Shown: one piece after another, positions 1-7,425 of the stretch | Position numbering within the stretch: the first letter of the stretch is position 1 | Layout: each line of letters opens with the position of its first letter | Assembly: GCF_001651805.1 (NCBI RefSeq) | Contig: NZ_CP015839.1 | Span: 3,100,001-3,164,000, forward strand | DNA length: 64,000 nt | Reading direction: 5' to 3' | From: Marinobacterium aestuarii | GTDB lineage: Bacteria > Pseudomonadota > Gammaproteobacteria > Pseudomonadales > Balneatricaceae | The notes under the pieces: model-generated | Databases searched by the model: none | Told to the model about the DNA's origin: nothing | What the model saw: only the letters and a program-made list of their open reading frames with translations | Translations under genes and position numbers: made by a program

Positions 1-261
1 GATGCCCAGTTGCATATTAGACAATACCCGAGGCGCAAGCTCACGCCCGGCAAAACCAAAGGTGGCGACCACTGCGAGTAAAGACGCGACTTCAAAGCCA
101 TCGAGGCCTGGCCGAATAATCAACAGCACCCCAATAAAGCCCACCAGAAGCGCAAGCCATCGCTTTACCCCCACCTTTTCACCAAAGAAAATCGCTGCAC
201 CTATCATGGTGATTAAGGGTGTCGCCTGCAGGATGGCCGACGCATTCGATAATGTGGCAGT
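1..261 (-). pseudogene. DMT/EamA-type transporter fragment
   Basis: The reverse strand reads an uninterrupted stretch of about 87 residues typical of the middle of a drug/metabolite transporter (EamA) protein: a segment like GAAIFFGEKVGVKRWLALLV followed by GFIGVLLIIRP, the usual fourth-helix region of the first EamA repeat. No start is possible: immediately upstream in the same frame is the stop codon (262-264) of the GyrI-like gene, so the first 80 or so residues of a normal transporter are missing. The rest runs off the window edge. I infer a deletion joined the end of the regulator-like gene to the middle of an exporter gene. The family assignment is from recognised sequence pattern only. 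Confidence 0.6.
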
Positions 262-734
262 CTACATTGGTGGAAGATATACATCCGTAATCATTTCATC
301 GTCTTTAAGATCTGGCCCAACATTAACGTAATGAAAGAATATGGGAAACTCGCCAAGCTTCTCTGCGCTATTGGGCAGCCATTCCTCATACATATAGTGC
401 GCAGCACTAACATAATCATGCGATCCATAATGTCGGGCCACAGCACAGCGACACGCCGGTATAACCTTGCTGATGACACCCTGCGGATTCGCATCCACGT
501 CCTGCTCTACCGAAACACACAGGTCTACCCGGTACTCGCTGGCAGCTACTTTGCGTAGATCGTTGTAGTGCACACCATTGGAACGATAATCAGGCAGAAG
601 CGGTAGCTTGTTCTCTATGCGCCAGGCGACCAGGCGACCAGGCGCCTGATTGACACATGTTCCAGCGCGGGTGAGCCGCGATGCTCAACAACGGCGACTT
701 TAGTGGCCGGGAAGTCCACTATTCGAACGTCCAT
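262..734 (-). pseudogene. GyrI/SbmC-like effector-binding protein, frameshifted
   Basis: Start ATG at 734 follows a GGAG ribosome site. The first part reads MDVRIVDFPATKVAVVEHRG, the usual opening of GyrI-like (AraC effector-binding fold) small-molecule-binding proteins, and the last part ends GPDLKDDEMITDVYLPPM, the family's usual C-terminus. The two halves are in different frames. The break lies in 622-645, where the 8-bp unit ccaggcga is present twice before ccaggcgc; removing one copy restores the expected reading RLVAWRIENKLLPL and a protein of about 155 residues, the normal length for a stand-alone GyrI-like protein. As read, the product stops after about 39 residues. The duplication is therefore probably a recent inactivating change or a sequencing error. 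Confidence 0.7.
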
Positions 735-896
735 CAATTCTCCAGGCCTTTAGATTTAAAATTGCATATTGATGTGCGGCGAAAATACGCTTGAGGAAGC
801 ATTACTTCAAGCAAAAACGTCCATCATAACCGCTGCGAGCGCCACGCGTAGCGCTTGAACCATCCCTGGCCCAAGACATATTTTCTACGATACTTG

Positions 897-2120
897 CTAT
901 TGGGTTAGCACATTCAGCACTTCATAGCAGGCGCCCATCGTATGATAATCCGTCTTGTTCTTGTAAGACTTCCTGTCATCATACTTGGCATTATCTGCTG
1001 TCAGGATTCGATACCAGGCGCCATATTCATGATCGACAAAATACTTGAAACTGTAGTCCCATATTTTGTCGTACCAGGCCCAATAGGTCGTATCGCCGGT
1101 TCGATCTGCCAGCAAGGCGGCAGCAGCCAGGCTTTCGGCTTGAACCCAGAAATACTTGTCCTGATCATAGGCCTGCCCCCCGAGGTCATACCCATAGATA
1201 AGCCCCTGGTTCTCGCTGTCCCAACCGTGCGCCATGGCGCTATCAAACAGTTCCTTGGCCCGCTCCAGGCGCCAGGCTTCGGGCCTGTGCCTGTCCAGAA
1301 TCAGCAAAAGCTTTGTCCATTCCGTCTGGTGGCCCGTCTGCACACCCCAGGGCCTGATACTGTTGGTTTTGTCATTGCGGTTATAGTCCAGATCCGGCCG
1401 CCAATCCTGAGTGTAATGTTCCCATACATGGGCGTCGGTCTCCTGTGACTGTCTGAGTGTCATATGGCTGGCCAACAGGCAGGCGCGGTCAAGAAAAACG
1501 TCGTCCTGGGTGGCTTCGTAGGCTGCGATCAGTGCCTCGCAGCTATGCATATTGTCGTTCTGGCCACGATAGGGATCCAGCGTCCAATCCACGCTGGCCT
1601 CGCTGGCATAGAGCTCGTGCTCCCTGTCCCAGAATTTATCTTCCAGCAGATCGAATGTTTCATACAGCCAGGCCTTGGCCTCAGGTACGCCTGCATCCAC
1701 AGCACAGGCGTAGGCCAGCAGCACGAAGGCCAGCCCATAACAGTGATTATGGTCATCCAGAACATTCCCATCCTGTAGAACCCAGGCATAGCCACCGGTT
1801 GCCGGATTTCGATGTGACTCTCTTAAAAATTTAAGTCCATGGACAACACGTGACTTGTATTTTTCGTCGCCAAATTGACCATAGGCTTTTGCATAATTGA
1901 ATATAAACCGGCAGGAGGCCACCAGTGTTCTAAGGCCCGAATCGAATACAGTGCCGTCATTCATGTAGCAATGAAAAAAACCTCCGGCCGGATCAACCGA
2001 TCGACCTTCATAAAAGGACAGTGTATGGCGTATATGCTGCAGCAGAAAGTCTCTGCTCTTGAAATTGATATCGCTACTTTCTGGCAAGCCATGCCCGGTT
2101 TTATTTGCGCTATTTTCCAT
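897..2120 (-). CDS. AGE-family epimerase/isomerase (mannose isomerase-like)
   Basis: 407 residues, the usual length of the N-acylglucosamine 2-epimerase (AGE) family, an alpha/alpha-barrel fold that includes mannose isomerases, YihS and cellobiose epimerases. Seen: GGFFHCYMNDGTVFDSGLRT near the N-terminus, then HNHCYGLAFVLLAYA and repeated His/Trp/Glu-rich helices such as the TGHQTEW segment. The opening resembles D-mannose isomerases (mannose to fructose) more than GlcNAc 2-epimerases, so a cytoplasmic ketose-aldose interconversion is likely; the substrate is inference. ATG at 2120 is preferred over an upstream TTG. It is divergent from the UxuB-type oxidoreductase at 2571 and shares with it a region holding three UxuR-like palindromes, which suggests a common hexose/hexuronate role. 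Confidence 0.8.
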   Translation of the reverse strand: MENSANKTGHGLPESSDINFKSRDFLLQHIRHTLSFYEGRSVDPAGGFFHCYMNDGTVFDSGLRTLVASCRFIFNYAKAYGQFGDEKYKSRVVHGLKFLRESHRNPATGGYAWVLQDGNVLDDHNHCYGLAFVLLAYACAVDAGVPEAKAWLYETFDLLEDKFWDREHELYASEASVDWTLDPYRGQNDNMHSCEALIAAYEATQDDVFLDRACLLASHMTLRQSQETDAHVWEHYTQDWRPDLDYNRNDKTNSIRPWGVQTGHQTEWTKLLLILDRHRPEAWRLERAKELFDSAMAHGWDSENQGLIYGYDLGGQAYDQDKYFWVQAESLAAAALLADRTGDTTYWAWYDKIWDYSFKYFVDHEYGAWYRILTADNAKYDDRKSYKNKTDYHTMGACYEVLNVLTQ

Positions 2121-2343
2121 CACATTCAACTCGCTAACTAATAAACAGACTGCTGCGACAAACAGGGATCTCTACACAGCGACTCGAAAATACCCACTCC
2201 ACAGCACTGGCGAACGGCGGCAAGACCGCGCAATCCAAAGGCTTCAATAGCACGGCAGAGTCGAGCAGCCAGCGCTGCCAAGCTGATAGCCATTAGCCCA
2301 TTGAGAGTCATTCGCTCAGGCAAGCCACCGAGCACCGGTCACA

Positions 2344-2512
2344 TTGGAGTACCAAAAGCCCAGGCCGGAGCCAATCTTAGCCATAAAGGGCCGACAAATC
2401 ACTAGAAACCTCAAATTGGCATACCAATTAACCTGAAAGTATTGATTCAGACTTACAAGTGGTTCAGTATGCCTGGCAGCACCCGTGACCCTCGAACAAA
2501 GTGGCATACCAA
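2344..2512. promoter_or_regulatory. Three UxuR/GntR-type operator candidates
   Basis: Three sites share the pattern TTGG-N4-CCAA: TTGGAGTACCAA at 2344-2355, the perfect-armed AATTGGCATACCAATT at 2414-2429, and a half-degenerate GTGGCATACCAA at 2501-2512. E. coli UxuR/ExuR (FadR-branch GntR repressors of hexuronate genes) bind a very similar box, AATTGGTATACCAATT. All three lie in the 450 bp between the divergent isomerase (start 2120) and the oxidoreductase (start 2571). No GntR gene is present in the window, so the regulator is elsewhere. Apart from these sites I see nothing else in 2121-2570. Confidence 0.55.
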
Positions 2513-2570
2513 AACAATGCTGAATGATCAGACTCGAGTGCCGCCATTCGACCAACAGGATGAAGAGCCC

Positions 2571-4034
2571 ATGCCTCAAACCCGGCAGATTGAATCCATT
2601 CCGAGCACCTACGCTGCAAACGACGTAGCCACCGGCATCGTCCACCTGGGCCTGGGCGCCTTTCACCGTGCCCACCAGGCCGTCTATCTGGAGCGCTACC
2701 TGCAAGCCCAGGGCGGCGACTGGGGCCTGTGCAGTGCGAACATTCGCGCCAACCAGGCGCTGGCAGATCAACTGACCGCCGCCGACTGTCGCTACCATGT
2801 GGCCGAATACAGCAGCCGCCAGCAGGTGGTACTGCGTGAGATCAGGGCCATTCGCGAAGCCCTGTTTGCAGGCTCAGACGCGGGCCGCGACGTTCTGCTG
2901 GCACGCATGTCAGCACCGGCAACCCGTATCGTTACGCTGACCATTACCGAAAAGGGCTATTGCCTGGAACCCAGCACAGGCAAGCTTCGATTCGATGACC
3001 CTGCCATCCAGCATGATCTGGCCCAGCCGCACAGCCCCAGAACAGCCCCCGGTCTGCTGGTCGAAGCGCTGAACAGACGTTATCAGGCCGGCACAGCGCC
3101 CTTTACCGTGCTCTCGTGCGACAACATGCCCCATAACGGCCAGCGTACCCGGGCAGCCGTACTGGCGCTCGCGTCCCGCCAGAATGCAGAACTGCATGAC
3201 TGGATCGCCACACATGTCTGCTTTCCGAGTTCCATGGTGGATCGTATCGTGCCTGCCATGACCGAGGCTGATTTCAGCCGCCTGAACCAGGATCTGAACT
3301 GCGACGACAAGGCCGCGGTGATCTGTGAGTCATTCAGCCAGTGGGTTGTGGAGGACAGTTTCAGCCTTGGCCGGCCGGACTGGGAGCAGGTTGGCGTACA
3401 GATGGTGGATGATGTCACACCCTTTGAAACCATGAAGCTGCGCATGCTCAACGGCAGTCACTCCCTGCTGGCCTACCTGGGCCAGCTCGCGGGCTTTAAA
3501 ACCGTGGCCGAGGCCATGCAGCAACCGGCCATGGTGAGCTTCCTGCGTCGTTACATGCAACACGAAGCCATGCCCACCCTGCAAGGTGTCGAGCAAGCCG
3601 AGATGCTGGCCTATGCCGAACGTCTGCTGGCCCGTTTCGCCAACGACAGCCTCGAACACCAGCTGCAACAAATTGCGATGGATGGCTCCCAGAAACTGCC
3701 ACAACGCTGGCTCAACGGCAGTCAGACCCTGCTGGATGAAGCTCTGCCCATGGAGTGCACCGCCCTCGGCATCGCCGCCTGGATCATCTACGTGCAACAG
3801 GCCGGCACCCGCAGTAGCGAACTCAATGACCCCCTGGCGCAGCGCCTGTTAGACCTGGTCGCCGAGCACAGAGACCAGCCCGCTGCACTCTTGTCAGCTT
3901 TCCTCGCCCAGCAGGATATCTTCCCGCAACAACTGGCGTCCGATGCCCGCTTCCAGCAGAACATCACCCAGGCCTATAACGCACTAAGCCAGGGCTCGGT
4001 GATTGAGCTGTTGAATAAGTGTTCTGGGGATTGA
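2571..4034 (+). CDS. uxuB: Fructuronate reductase / mannitol dehydrogenase family oxidoreductase
   Basis: 487 residues from the ATG at 2571, matching the length of UxuB and long-chain mannitol 2-dehydrogenases. The N-terminal Rossmann part begins IVHLGLGAFHRAHQAVY (the GxGxFxRAH dinucleotide motif), and the middle has the family signature region LSCDNMPHNGQRTR; the C-terminal part has KLRMLNGSHS with the catalytic-domain Lys/Asn/His pattern. The reaction is NAD(H)-linked reduction of D-fructuronate to mannonate or oxidation of mannitol to fructose. An upstream in-frame start (2442) would add 43 residues lacking family resemblance, and a GAAGAG ribosome site precedes 2571. The UxuR-like boxes upstream favour a hexuronate role, while the neighbouring mannose isomerase would fit mannitol; I cannot decide from sequence. 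Confidence 0.85.
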   Translation: MPQTRQIESIPSTYAANDVATGIVHLGLGAFHRAHQAVYLERYLQAQGGDWGLCSANIRANQALADQLTAADCRYHVAEYSSRQQVVLREIRAIREALFAGSDAGRDVLLARMSAPATRIVTLTITEKGYCLEPSTGKLRFDDPAIQHDLAQPHSPRTAPGLLVEALNRRYQAGTAPFTVLSCDNMPHNGQRTRAAVLALASRQNAELHDWIATHVCFPSSMVDRIVPAMTEADFSRLNQDLNCDDKAAVICESFSQWVVEDSFSLGRPDWEQVGVQMVDDVTPFETMKLRMLNGSHSLLAYLGQLAGFKTVAEAMQQPAMVSFLRRYMQHEAMPTLQGVEQAEMLAYAERLLARFANDSLEHQLQQIAMDGSQKLPQRWLNGSQTLLDEALPMECTALGIAAWIIYVQQAGTRSSELNDPLAQRLLDLVAEHRDQPAALLSAFLAQQDIFPQQLASDARFQQNITQAYNALSQGSVIELLNKCSGD

Positions 4035-4172
4035 AAAGAGAATGTGGCGCTGATGATGCGATCAGCCTGAGCGATATAATCGCCAGGCTGAGGCGACCCG
4101 CTTCATTTCTTGTTATGCAACAAGAAGGGTATTTAGCAGTTTTGTGCATTCGGGCGCATCGACGTGGTCTTA

Positions 4173-4480
4173 TAGCTCATATTGCGCCTTGCTGGCGCGA
4201 TACTTTCTTTGCTCGCGCAAATAAAGTATCCAAAGAAAGCACGCCCCAATGAAGCCTTATTGCTGTGCTCTGTGATCATTCGGCGGGCTCCGCTGAAGGT
4301 ACTTACATGTACCTCATCGCAGGCGCAACAGTCCCTGTTACGCCCCTGTGGGCCAATTCGCCGAATAACCCCAGTGCTCACCGGCATACGGCCACGGATG
4401 GCCGGTAGCCAGAAAATGCAGGAGCAATTTTCTGCTCATAAAGGGGAATCGGGGCCACTCTGATATTTCAGCTGTTTTGA
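4173..4480 (-). repeat. Structured dispersed repeat, copy 1
   Basis: Copy of the window's dispersed repeat family, reverse orientation, just downstream of the oxidoreductase gene. External hairpins: GCGCC-TTGCT-GGCGC (4185-4199), then an arm beginning GATACTTTCTTTGC pairing with GCAAATAAAGTATC. Inner hairpins include GGTAC-TTACAT-GTACC and a CAACAG-TCC-CTGTTA stem. Its terminal stem is interrupted by about 50 bp (around 4386-4437) that itself holds the inverted repeat GGCCACGGATGGCC. The first base pairs of the long external hairpin are GAT/ATC here against GTT/AAC in copies 3 and 4, a two-sided change. Ends are approximate. Positions 4035-4172 hold nothing I can name. Confidence 0.8.
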
Positions 4481-4518
4481 ATGGTGTAAAGGCGGTCGCA
4501 AAAGCGAATACATGGCCA

Positions 4519-5351
4519 GGGCCCGTTCTCATTTTAAGCAACCGGCCTCATTAGGTAACCTTGTTACATTTGAGGTAACGACTGGTGAGGTACTACTGAC
4601 TACGTGACGATCAGTGGAGCGTATTAAGCATTTGCTACCCGGCAAGACCAGCGACAGGGGCGTGACTGCACGTGATAACCGGCTGTTTGTTGAGGCGGTT
4701 CTGTGGATTGCACGCACGGGGTCGCCCTGGCGGGATTTTCCCGATTTTTATGGACATTGGCACCGTGTTTACGTCCGTTACAATCGCTAGTCTCACAAGG
4801 GTGTCTGGCTAAAAATCATGGGGTCGCTGTCAGAGGACGCTGATGTTGAACAGCTGATGGTCGATGGCAGCATTGTGCGAGTCCATCAACACGGAGCCGC
4901 AAAAAAACGGAGCAAGACGCCGAAGCCATGGGAAAGTCCCGAGGCGGACTGAGCACTAAAATTCATGCGGCCGTAGATGCCTTGGGCGACCCAGTACGAC
5001 TACTGCTGACGCCAGGGCAAGCATCAGAATACGGGCAAGCCGAGGCGCTATTGGATGGCTTTACGCCCGGCCAGGTGCTGGCAGACAAGAGATATGATTC
5101 AGATGCCTTTATTGCGGCTATCCAGAGGACTGGCGCGGAAGCGGTGATCCCGTCAAGGAAGAACCGTCAACACCCGAGACCGCTGGACCGACATTTGTAC
5201 AAAGATCGCAACTTAGTGGAGCGGTTTTTCCAGAAGTTAAAACAATTTCGCCGGATAGCGACGCGATACGAACGACTGGCGAGAAACTAACAGTCGATGT
5301 TGAGTCTCGTCTCAGCCGTTATATGGCTGGCCTAATTGAGAACAGCCCCTA
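4519..5351 (+). mobile_element. IS5-family (IS427-like) element, inactive
   Basis: About 833 bp, the usual size for the IS427 group. The ends form an imperfect terminal inverted repeat: AGGGCCCGTTCTCATTTTAA at 4519-4538, and on the reverse strand at the right end AGGGGCTGTTCTCAATTAGG ending near 5351. The transposase inside is broken in several places. No target duplication is obvious. The element sits between two copies of the structured repeat (copy 1 ends about 40 bp before it, copy 2 begins a few bases after it). Confidence 0.75.
4585..5290 (+). pseudogene. IS5-family DDE transposase, degraded
   Basis: The first part reads ERIKHLLPGKTSDRGVTARD and then EAVLWIARTGSPWRDFPDFY, the standard N-terminal domain of IS427-group transposases. 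The second part (frame of 4928-5290) reads GKSRGGLSTKIHAAVDALGD through LADKRYDSDAF to VERFFQKLKQFRRIATRYER, giving the second Asp and the Glu of the DDE triad; the first Asp is in LMVDGSIVRVHQH. Damage: an in-frame TAG near 4789 after VYVRYNR, a probable one-base loss near 4615, and a stop near 4595. IS427 elements normally use one programmed frameshift between the two halves, but the additional lesions mean this copy is dead. Confidence 0.8.
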
Positions 5352-5356
5352 GTTCC

Positions 5357-5605
5357 CACCCACCGAGACATCAGAACGGCTTCTATCCCCCTCAGCAGCC
5401 GACGAGCACCGGAATTATGTTCCGATCAGACCCGAAGGGGTGAGGCAGGGACTGCCGAGCCGCCGATTGGGGGCATGGATGCCCCCTTAGCGGCGTCCGG
5501 AACATCATTCCGGCGCGCAGTGCATCCGGCTGATGGGTGGCGCGTTTCCTTTGCCTACTTTCCTTGTCGCGCAACAAGGAAAGTCGGTCGCCGAGAGGCG
5601 AAATA
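5357..5605 (+). repeat. Structured dispersed repeat, copy 2 (GGGGG-stem variant)
   Basis: Forward orientation. Second stem: CCGGAATTATGTTCCG (5409-5424) pairs with CGGAACATCATTCCGG (5498-5513). Inner hairpins: CCC-GAA-GGG (5431-5439), GGCAG-GGA-CTGCC (5444-5456), and GGGGG-CATGGATG-CCCCC (5469-5486) inside a CGCCG/CGGCG helix. External hairpins: ACTTTCCTTGT-CGCGCA-ACAAGGAAAGT (5557-5584, perfect 11 bp) and CGCC-GAGA-GGCG (5589-5600). Compared with the TACATGGATGTA-type copies, nearly every stem has a different sequence that still pairs. The stretch from 5606 to the next gene at 5798 shows nothing else. Confidence 0.85.
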
Positions 5606-5797
5606 CAGACTCAAAAAATACCGCAATCGTTCTGCTGGTAAGTGATGGGTACCTAACCTAGAGTCACCCTGACCGCCTCCAACCTCCTCGTCCAACGATG
5701 GGTTCTATCGTAGTACTAGGGCATTAGATCGGATCGCGGAAATAGCTATACTGTCCAGGGACTCGAACGGATTCGAAAATAAATTGAGGACCTCCCC

Positions 5798-6085
5798 ATG
5801 AAATGGACCTTCGCAACCCTTGCCCTCATCACTCTGTCATTGTCCGTCAGCGCAGACCAGATGGTCATTAACGGCAACGCCATCCGGGATGGCGACAGCG
5901 TCGCCAAGCTGATCAGAGAACTGGGCCAGCCACTCACAAAGAGCTACCGCTCCGGTTGCCTCAATCGCAACTGCACCACTTACGCTAGACTGCAACGCTG
6001 GGTCTACATCCACGACGATATCGAGTACACCGTAGAGATCTTGGGCGACAAGATCCACGCCATCGACTGGACGCATGCGCACTAA
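5798..6085 (+). CDS. Small secreted protein, DUF2845-like
   Basis: 95 residues with a clear N-terminal signal peptide (MKWTFATLALITLSLSVSA, cleavage predicted after SADQ region), so probably periplasmic. The mature part contains GDSVAKLIRELGQPLTKS, then CLNRNC, then a WVYIHDDIEYTVEILGDKIHAI strand-rich end; this GDS...GxP plus Cys pair layout resembles DUF2845-type proteins, whose function is unknown. A GAGG ribosome site stands 8 bases before the ATG. No operon partner is evident; it is convergent with the small membrane protein at 6100-6234. Confidence 0.7.
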   Translation: MKWTFATLALITLSLSVSADQMVINGNAIRDGDSVAKLIRELGQPLTKSYRSGCLNRNCTTYARLQRWVYIHDDIEYTVEILGDKIHAIDWTHAH

Positions 6086-6099
6086 GCGCCCGCTGCACA

Positions 6100-6234
6100 T
6101 TAAAAATGTGCAAGCCCTGCGACACCTATCGCCAATGCGACAACAACTAAAATAAATGCCGCGAGCACATGGAAAATCATTCGTTTACCAAATTCTTTTC
6201 CAGATGCTAAAGGCTTACTTTTACTTCCATACAT
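6100..6234 (-). CDS. 44-residue single-pass membrane protein
   Basis: Short gene. The ATG at 6234 opens MYGSKSKPLASGKEFGKRM, a polar, positively charged N-terminus, followed by IFHVLAAFILVVVALAIGVA, one strong transmembrane helix, and ends GLAHF just before the stop at 6100. The charge layout predicts N-terminus in the cytoplasm. The ribosome site is weak (GAGAT). The local base composition is more AT-rich than the neighbours. Function unknown; it converges on the secreted-protein gene at 5798. Confidence 0.55.
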   Translation of the reverse strand: MYGSKSKPLASGKEFGKRMIFHVLAAFILVVVALAIGVAGLAHF

Positions 6235-6626
6235 TTTTTATCTCGTTCATTGTTGCCGCATAACATTTTTATCCTAGCCTCAGAGACCATTTTTCCAGAG
6301 GCCAGTACTGCCTGATGAATATCCGTCAAAAACCGGCACAAAGCCAGGCAGCGTGAGCCGTTCAGATCCTTGCCTCAATAACACCCAGCACAGAAAAGCC
6401 TTTGTCCGGCTCGCCCTAGGAGCTGAAAAACCACGCCAGGCTTATGACCCCAGCTTGCTTCATACCTGCACAGAGCGCGGTAATTCGTGATTCGTGATTT
6501 GTGAGTACGCCACCCGATGCCGAGCACGGCCTCCACTTTCAGAGCTTCGCCGCGAGGCGCGGCTTCTCCTACGGGGCTCGAGGGCATATCACCACGAAAT
6601 CCCCGCCTGACCAACCCAACGCCCTC
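6235..6626. other. Intergenic stretch without a recognised gene
   Basis: 392 bp between the small membrane protein and the FMN reductase stop. I see no ORF with family resemblance on either strand. The only structure is a short tandem repeat of ATTCGTG (about 6483-6504). No terminator with a T-run was found. Confidence 0.5.
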
Positions 6627-7217
6627 TTACCCCGCCTCCCTCTCCCGCAAGATCGCCTCCAGACTGATCTTCGGGCAAACCGCATGATTGATGTAATCAA
6701 TCAGGTTGCTGGCTGAGCGCCGAATGTATTTCTCGGTGGCCGCATCCAGACAATGCCCTTCGGCATCGAATACCTGCTGAACCCTGGCAATGGAGACCGC
6801 CAGCGGCAGTGGCATGGCACCGACATGGGCGCAGATGGCGCGCAGCTGCTCGGTGGACTTGATGGCGCCGATTACACCGGCCGCCACACCCAGGATGGAC
6901 ACCGGCTTGTCACCGAGTACGCTGGGGAAGCCGAGATTGTCGATCGCCAGCTTCATCGGGCTGCTGATGCCGCCATGGTATTCAGGAGATGCCAGCAGTA
7001 CACCGGTGGCGGAGGCTACCGTTTGCTGAAATTGCTCGATGGCGGCGGGATTTTTCGCCTCCAGGCCCGGCAGTGGCAGGTCCAGGGATTCAAGCCGAAT
7101 CGGCGTTACCTCGACCCCGGGCGTTTTCTTCAGCTCGTCGATGGCCAGTTCCAGCGCCATGGCGGTGTAGTTGCCGGGTCGCACGCTGCCACAGATGGTC
7201 ACGATCTTGATGCTCAT
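6627..7217 (-). CDS. NADPH-dependent FMN reductase family protein
   Basis: 196 residues from the ATG at 7217, preceded by AGGGAG six bases upstream; an upstream in-frame start would add about 49 residues without family resemblance. The flavodoxin-like fold is shown by KIVTICGSVRPGNYT (FMN phosphate-binding GSxRxxS/T-type loop) at the N-terminus, PEYHGGISSPMKLAID (the family's PEYxxxxPxxLKNAID motif) in the middle and ILGVAAGVIG later. Such proteins (SsuE/chromate-reductase type) reduce FMN or quinones with NAD(P)H in the cytoplasm. It lies downstream of the gentisate/TRAP operon in the same direction, but a strong terminator (7367-7402) separates them, so it is probably independent. Confidence 0.85.
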   Translation of the reverse strand: MSIKIVTICGSVRPGNYTAMALELAIDELKKTPGVEVTPIRLESLDLPLPGLEAKNPAAIEQFQQTVASATGVLLASPEYHGGISSPMKLAIDNLGFPSVLGDKPVSILGVAAGVIGAIKSTEQLRAICAHVGAMPLPLAVSIARVQQVFDAEGHCLDAATEKYIRRSASNLIDYINHAVCPKISLEAILREREAG

Positions 7218-7366
7218 ATCAATCTCCCTTGCCATTATCGATGCCTTTGTCAGGCTGCTTTTATCTGGGCGCTGCGGCGTGAAACAGCCGCCGCAGCCAG
7301 GATTGAAAAGCTTAGCAGCTAAGAATTCGGCCGCAGTGCCGGGCATCGGAATAGCCCGTCGCAAGA

Positions 7367-7402
7367 CAAAAAAGCCCCGCAGGCAATGACTGCCGGCGGG
7401 GC
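7367..7402 (-). terminator. Intrinsic terminator of the 3-hydroxybenzoate/TRAP operon
   Basis: On the reverse strand AGCCCCGCCGGCAG, a short loop, then CTGCGGGGCTTTTTTG: a GC-rich hairpin (arms 7374-7380 and 7396-7402 with further inner pairing) followed by six T, located 24 bp after the dctM stop. Confidence 0.85.
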
Positions 7403-7425
7403 TGGAAGGATATGAAAGTGAAGGC

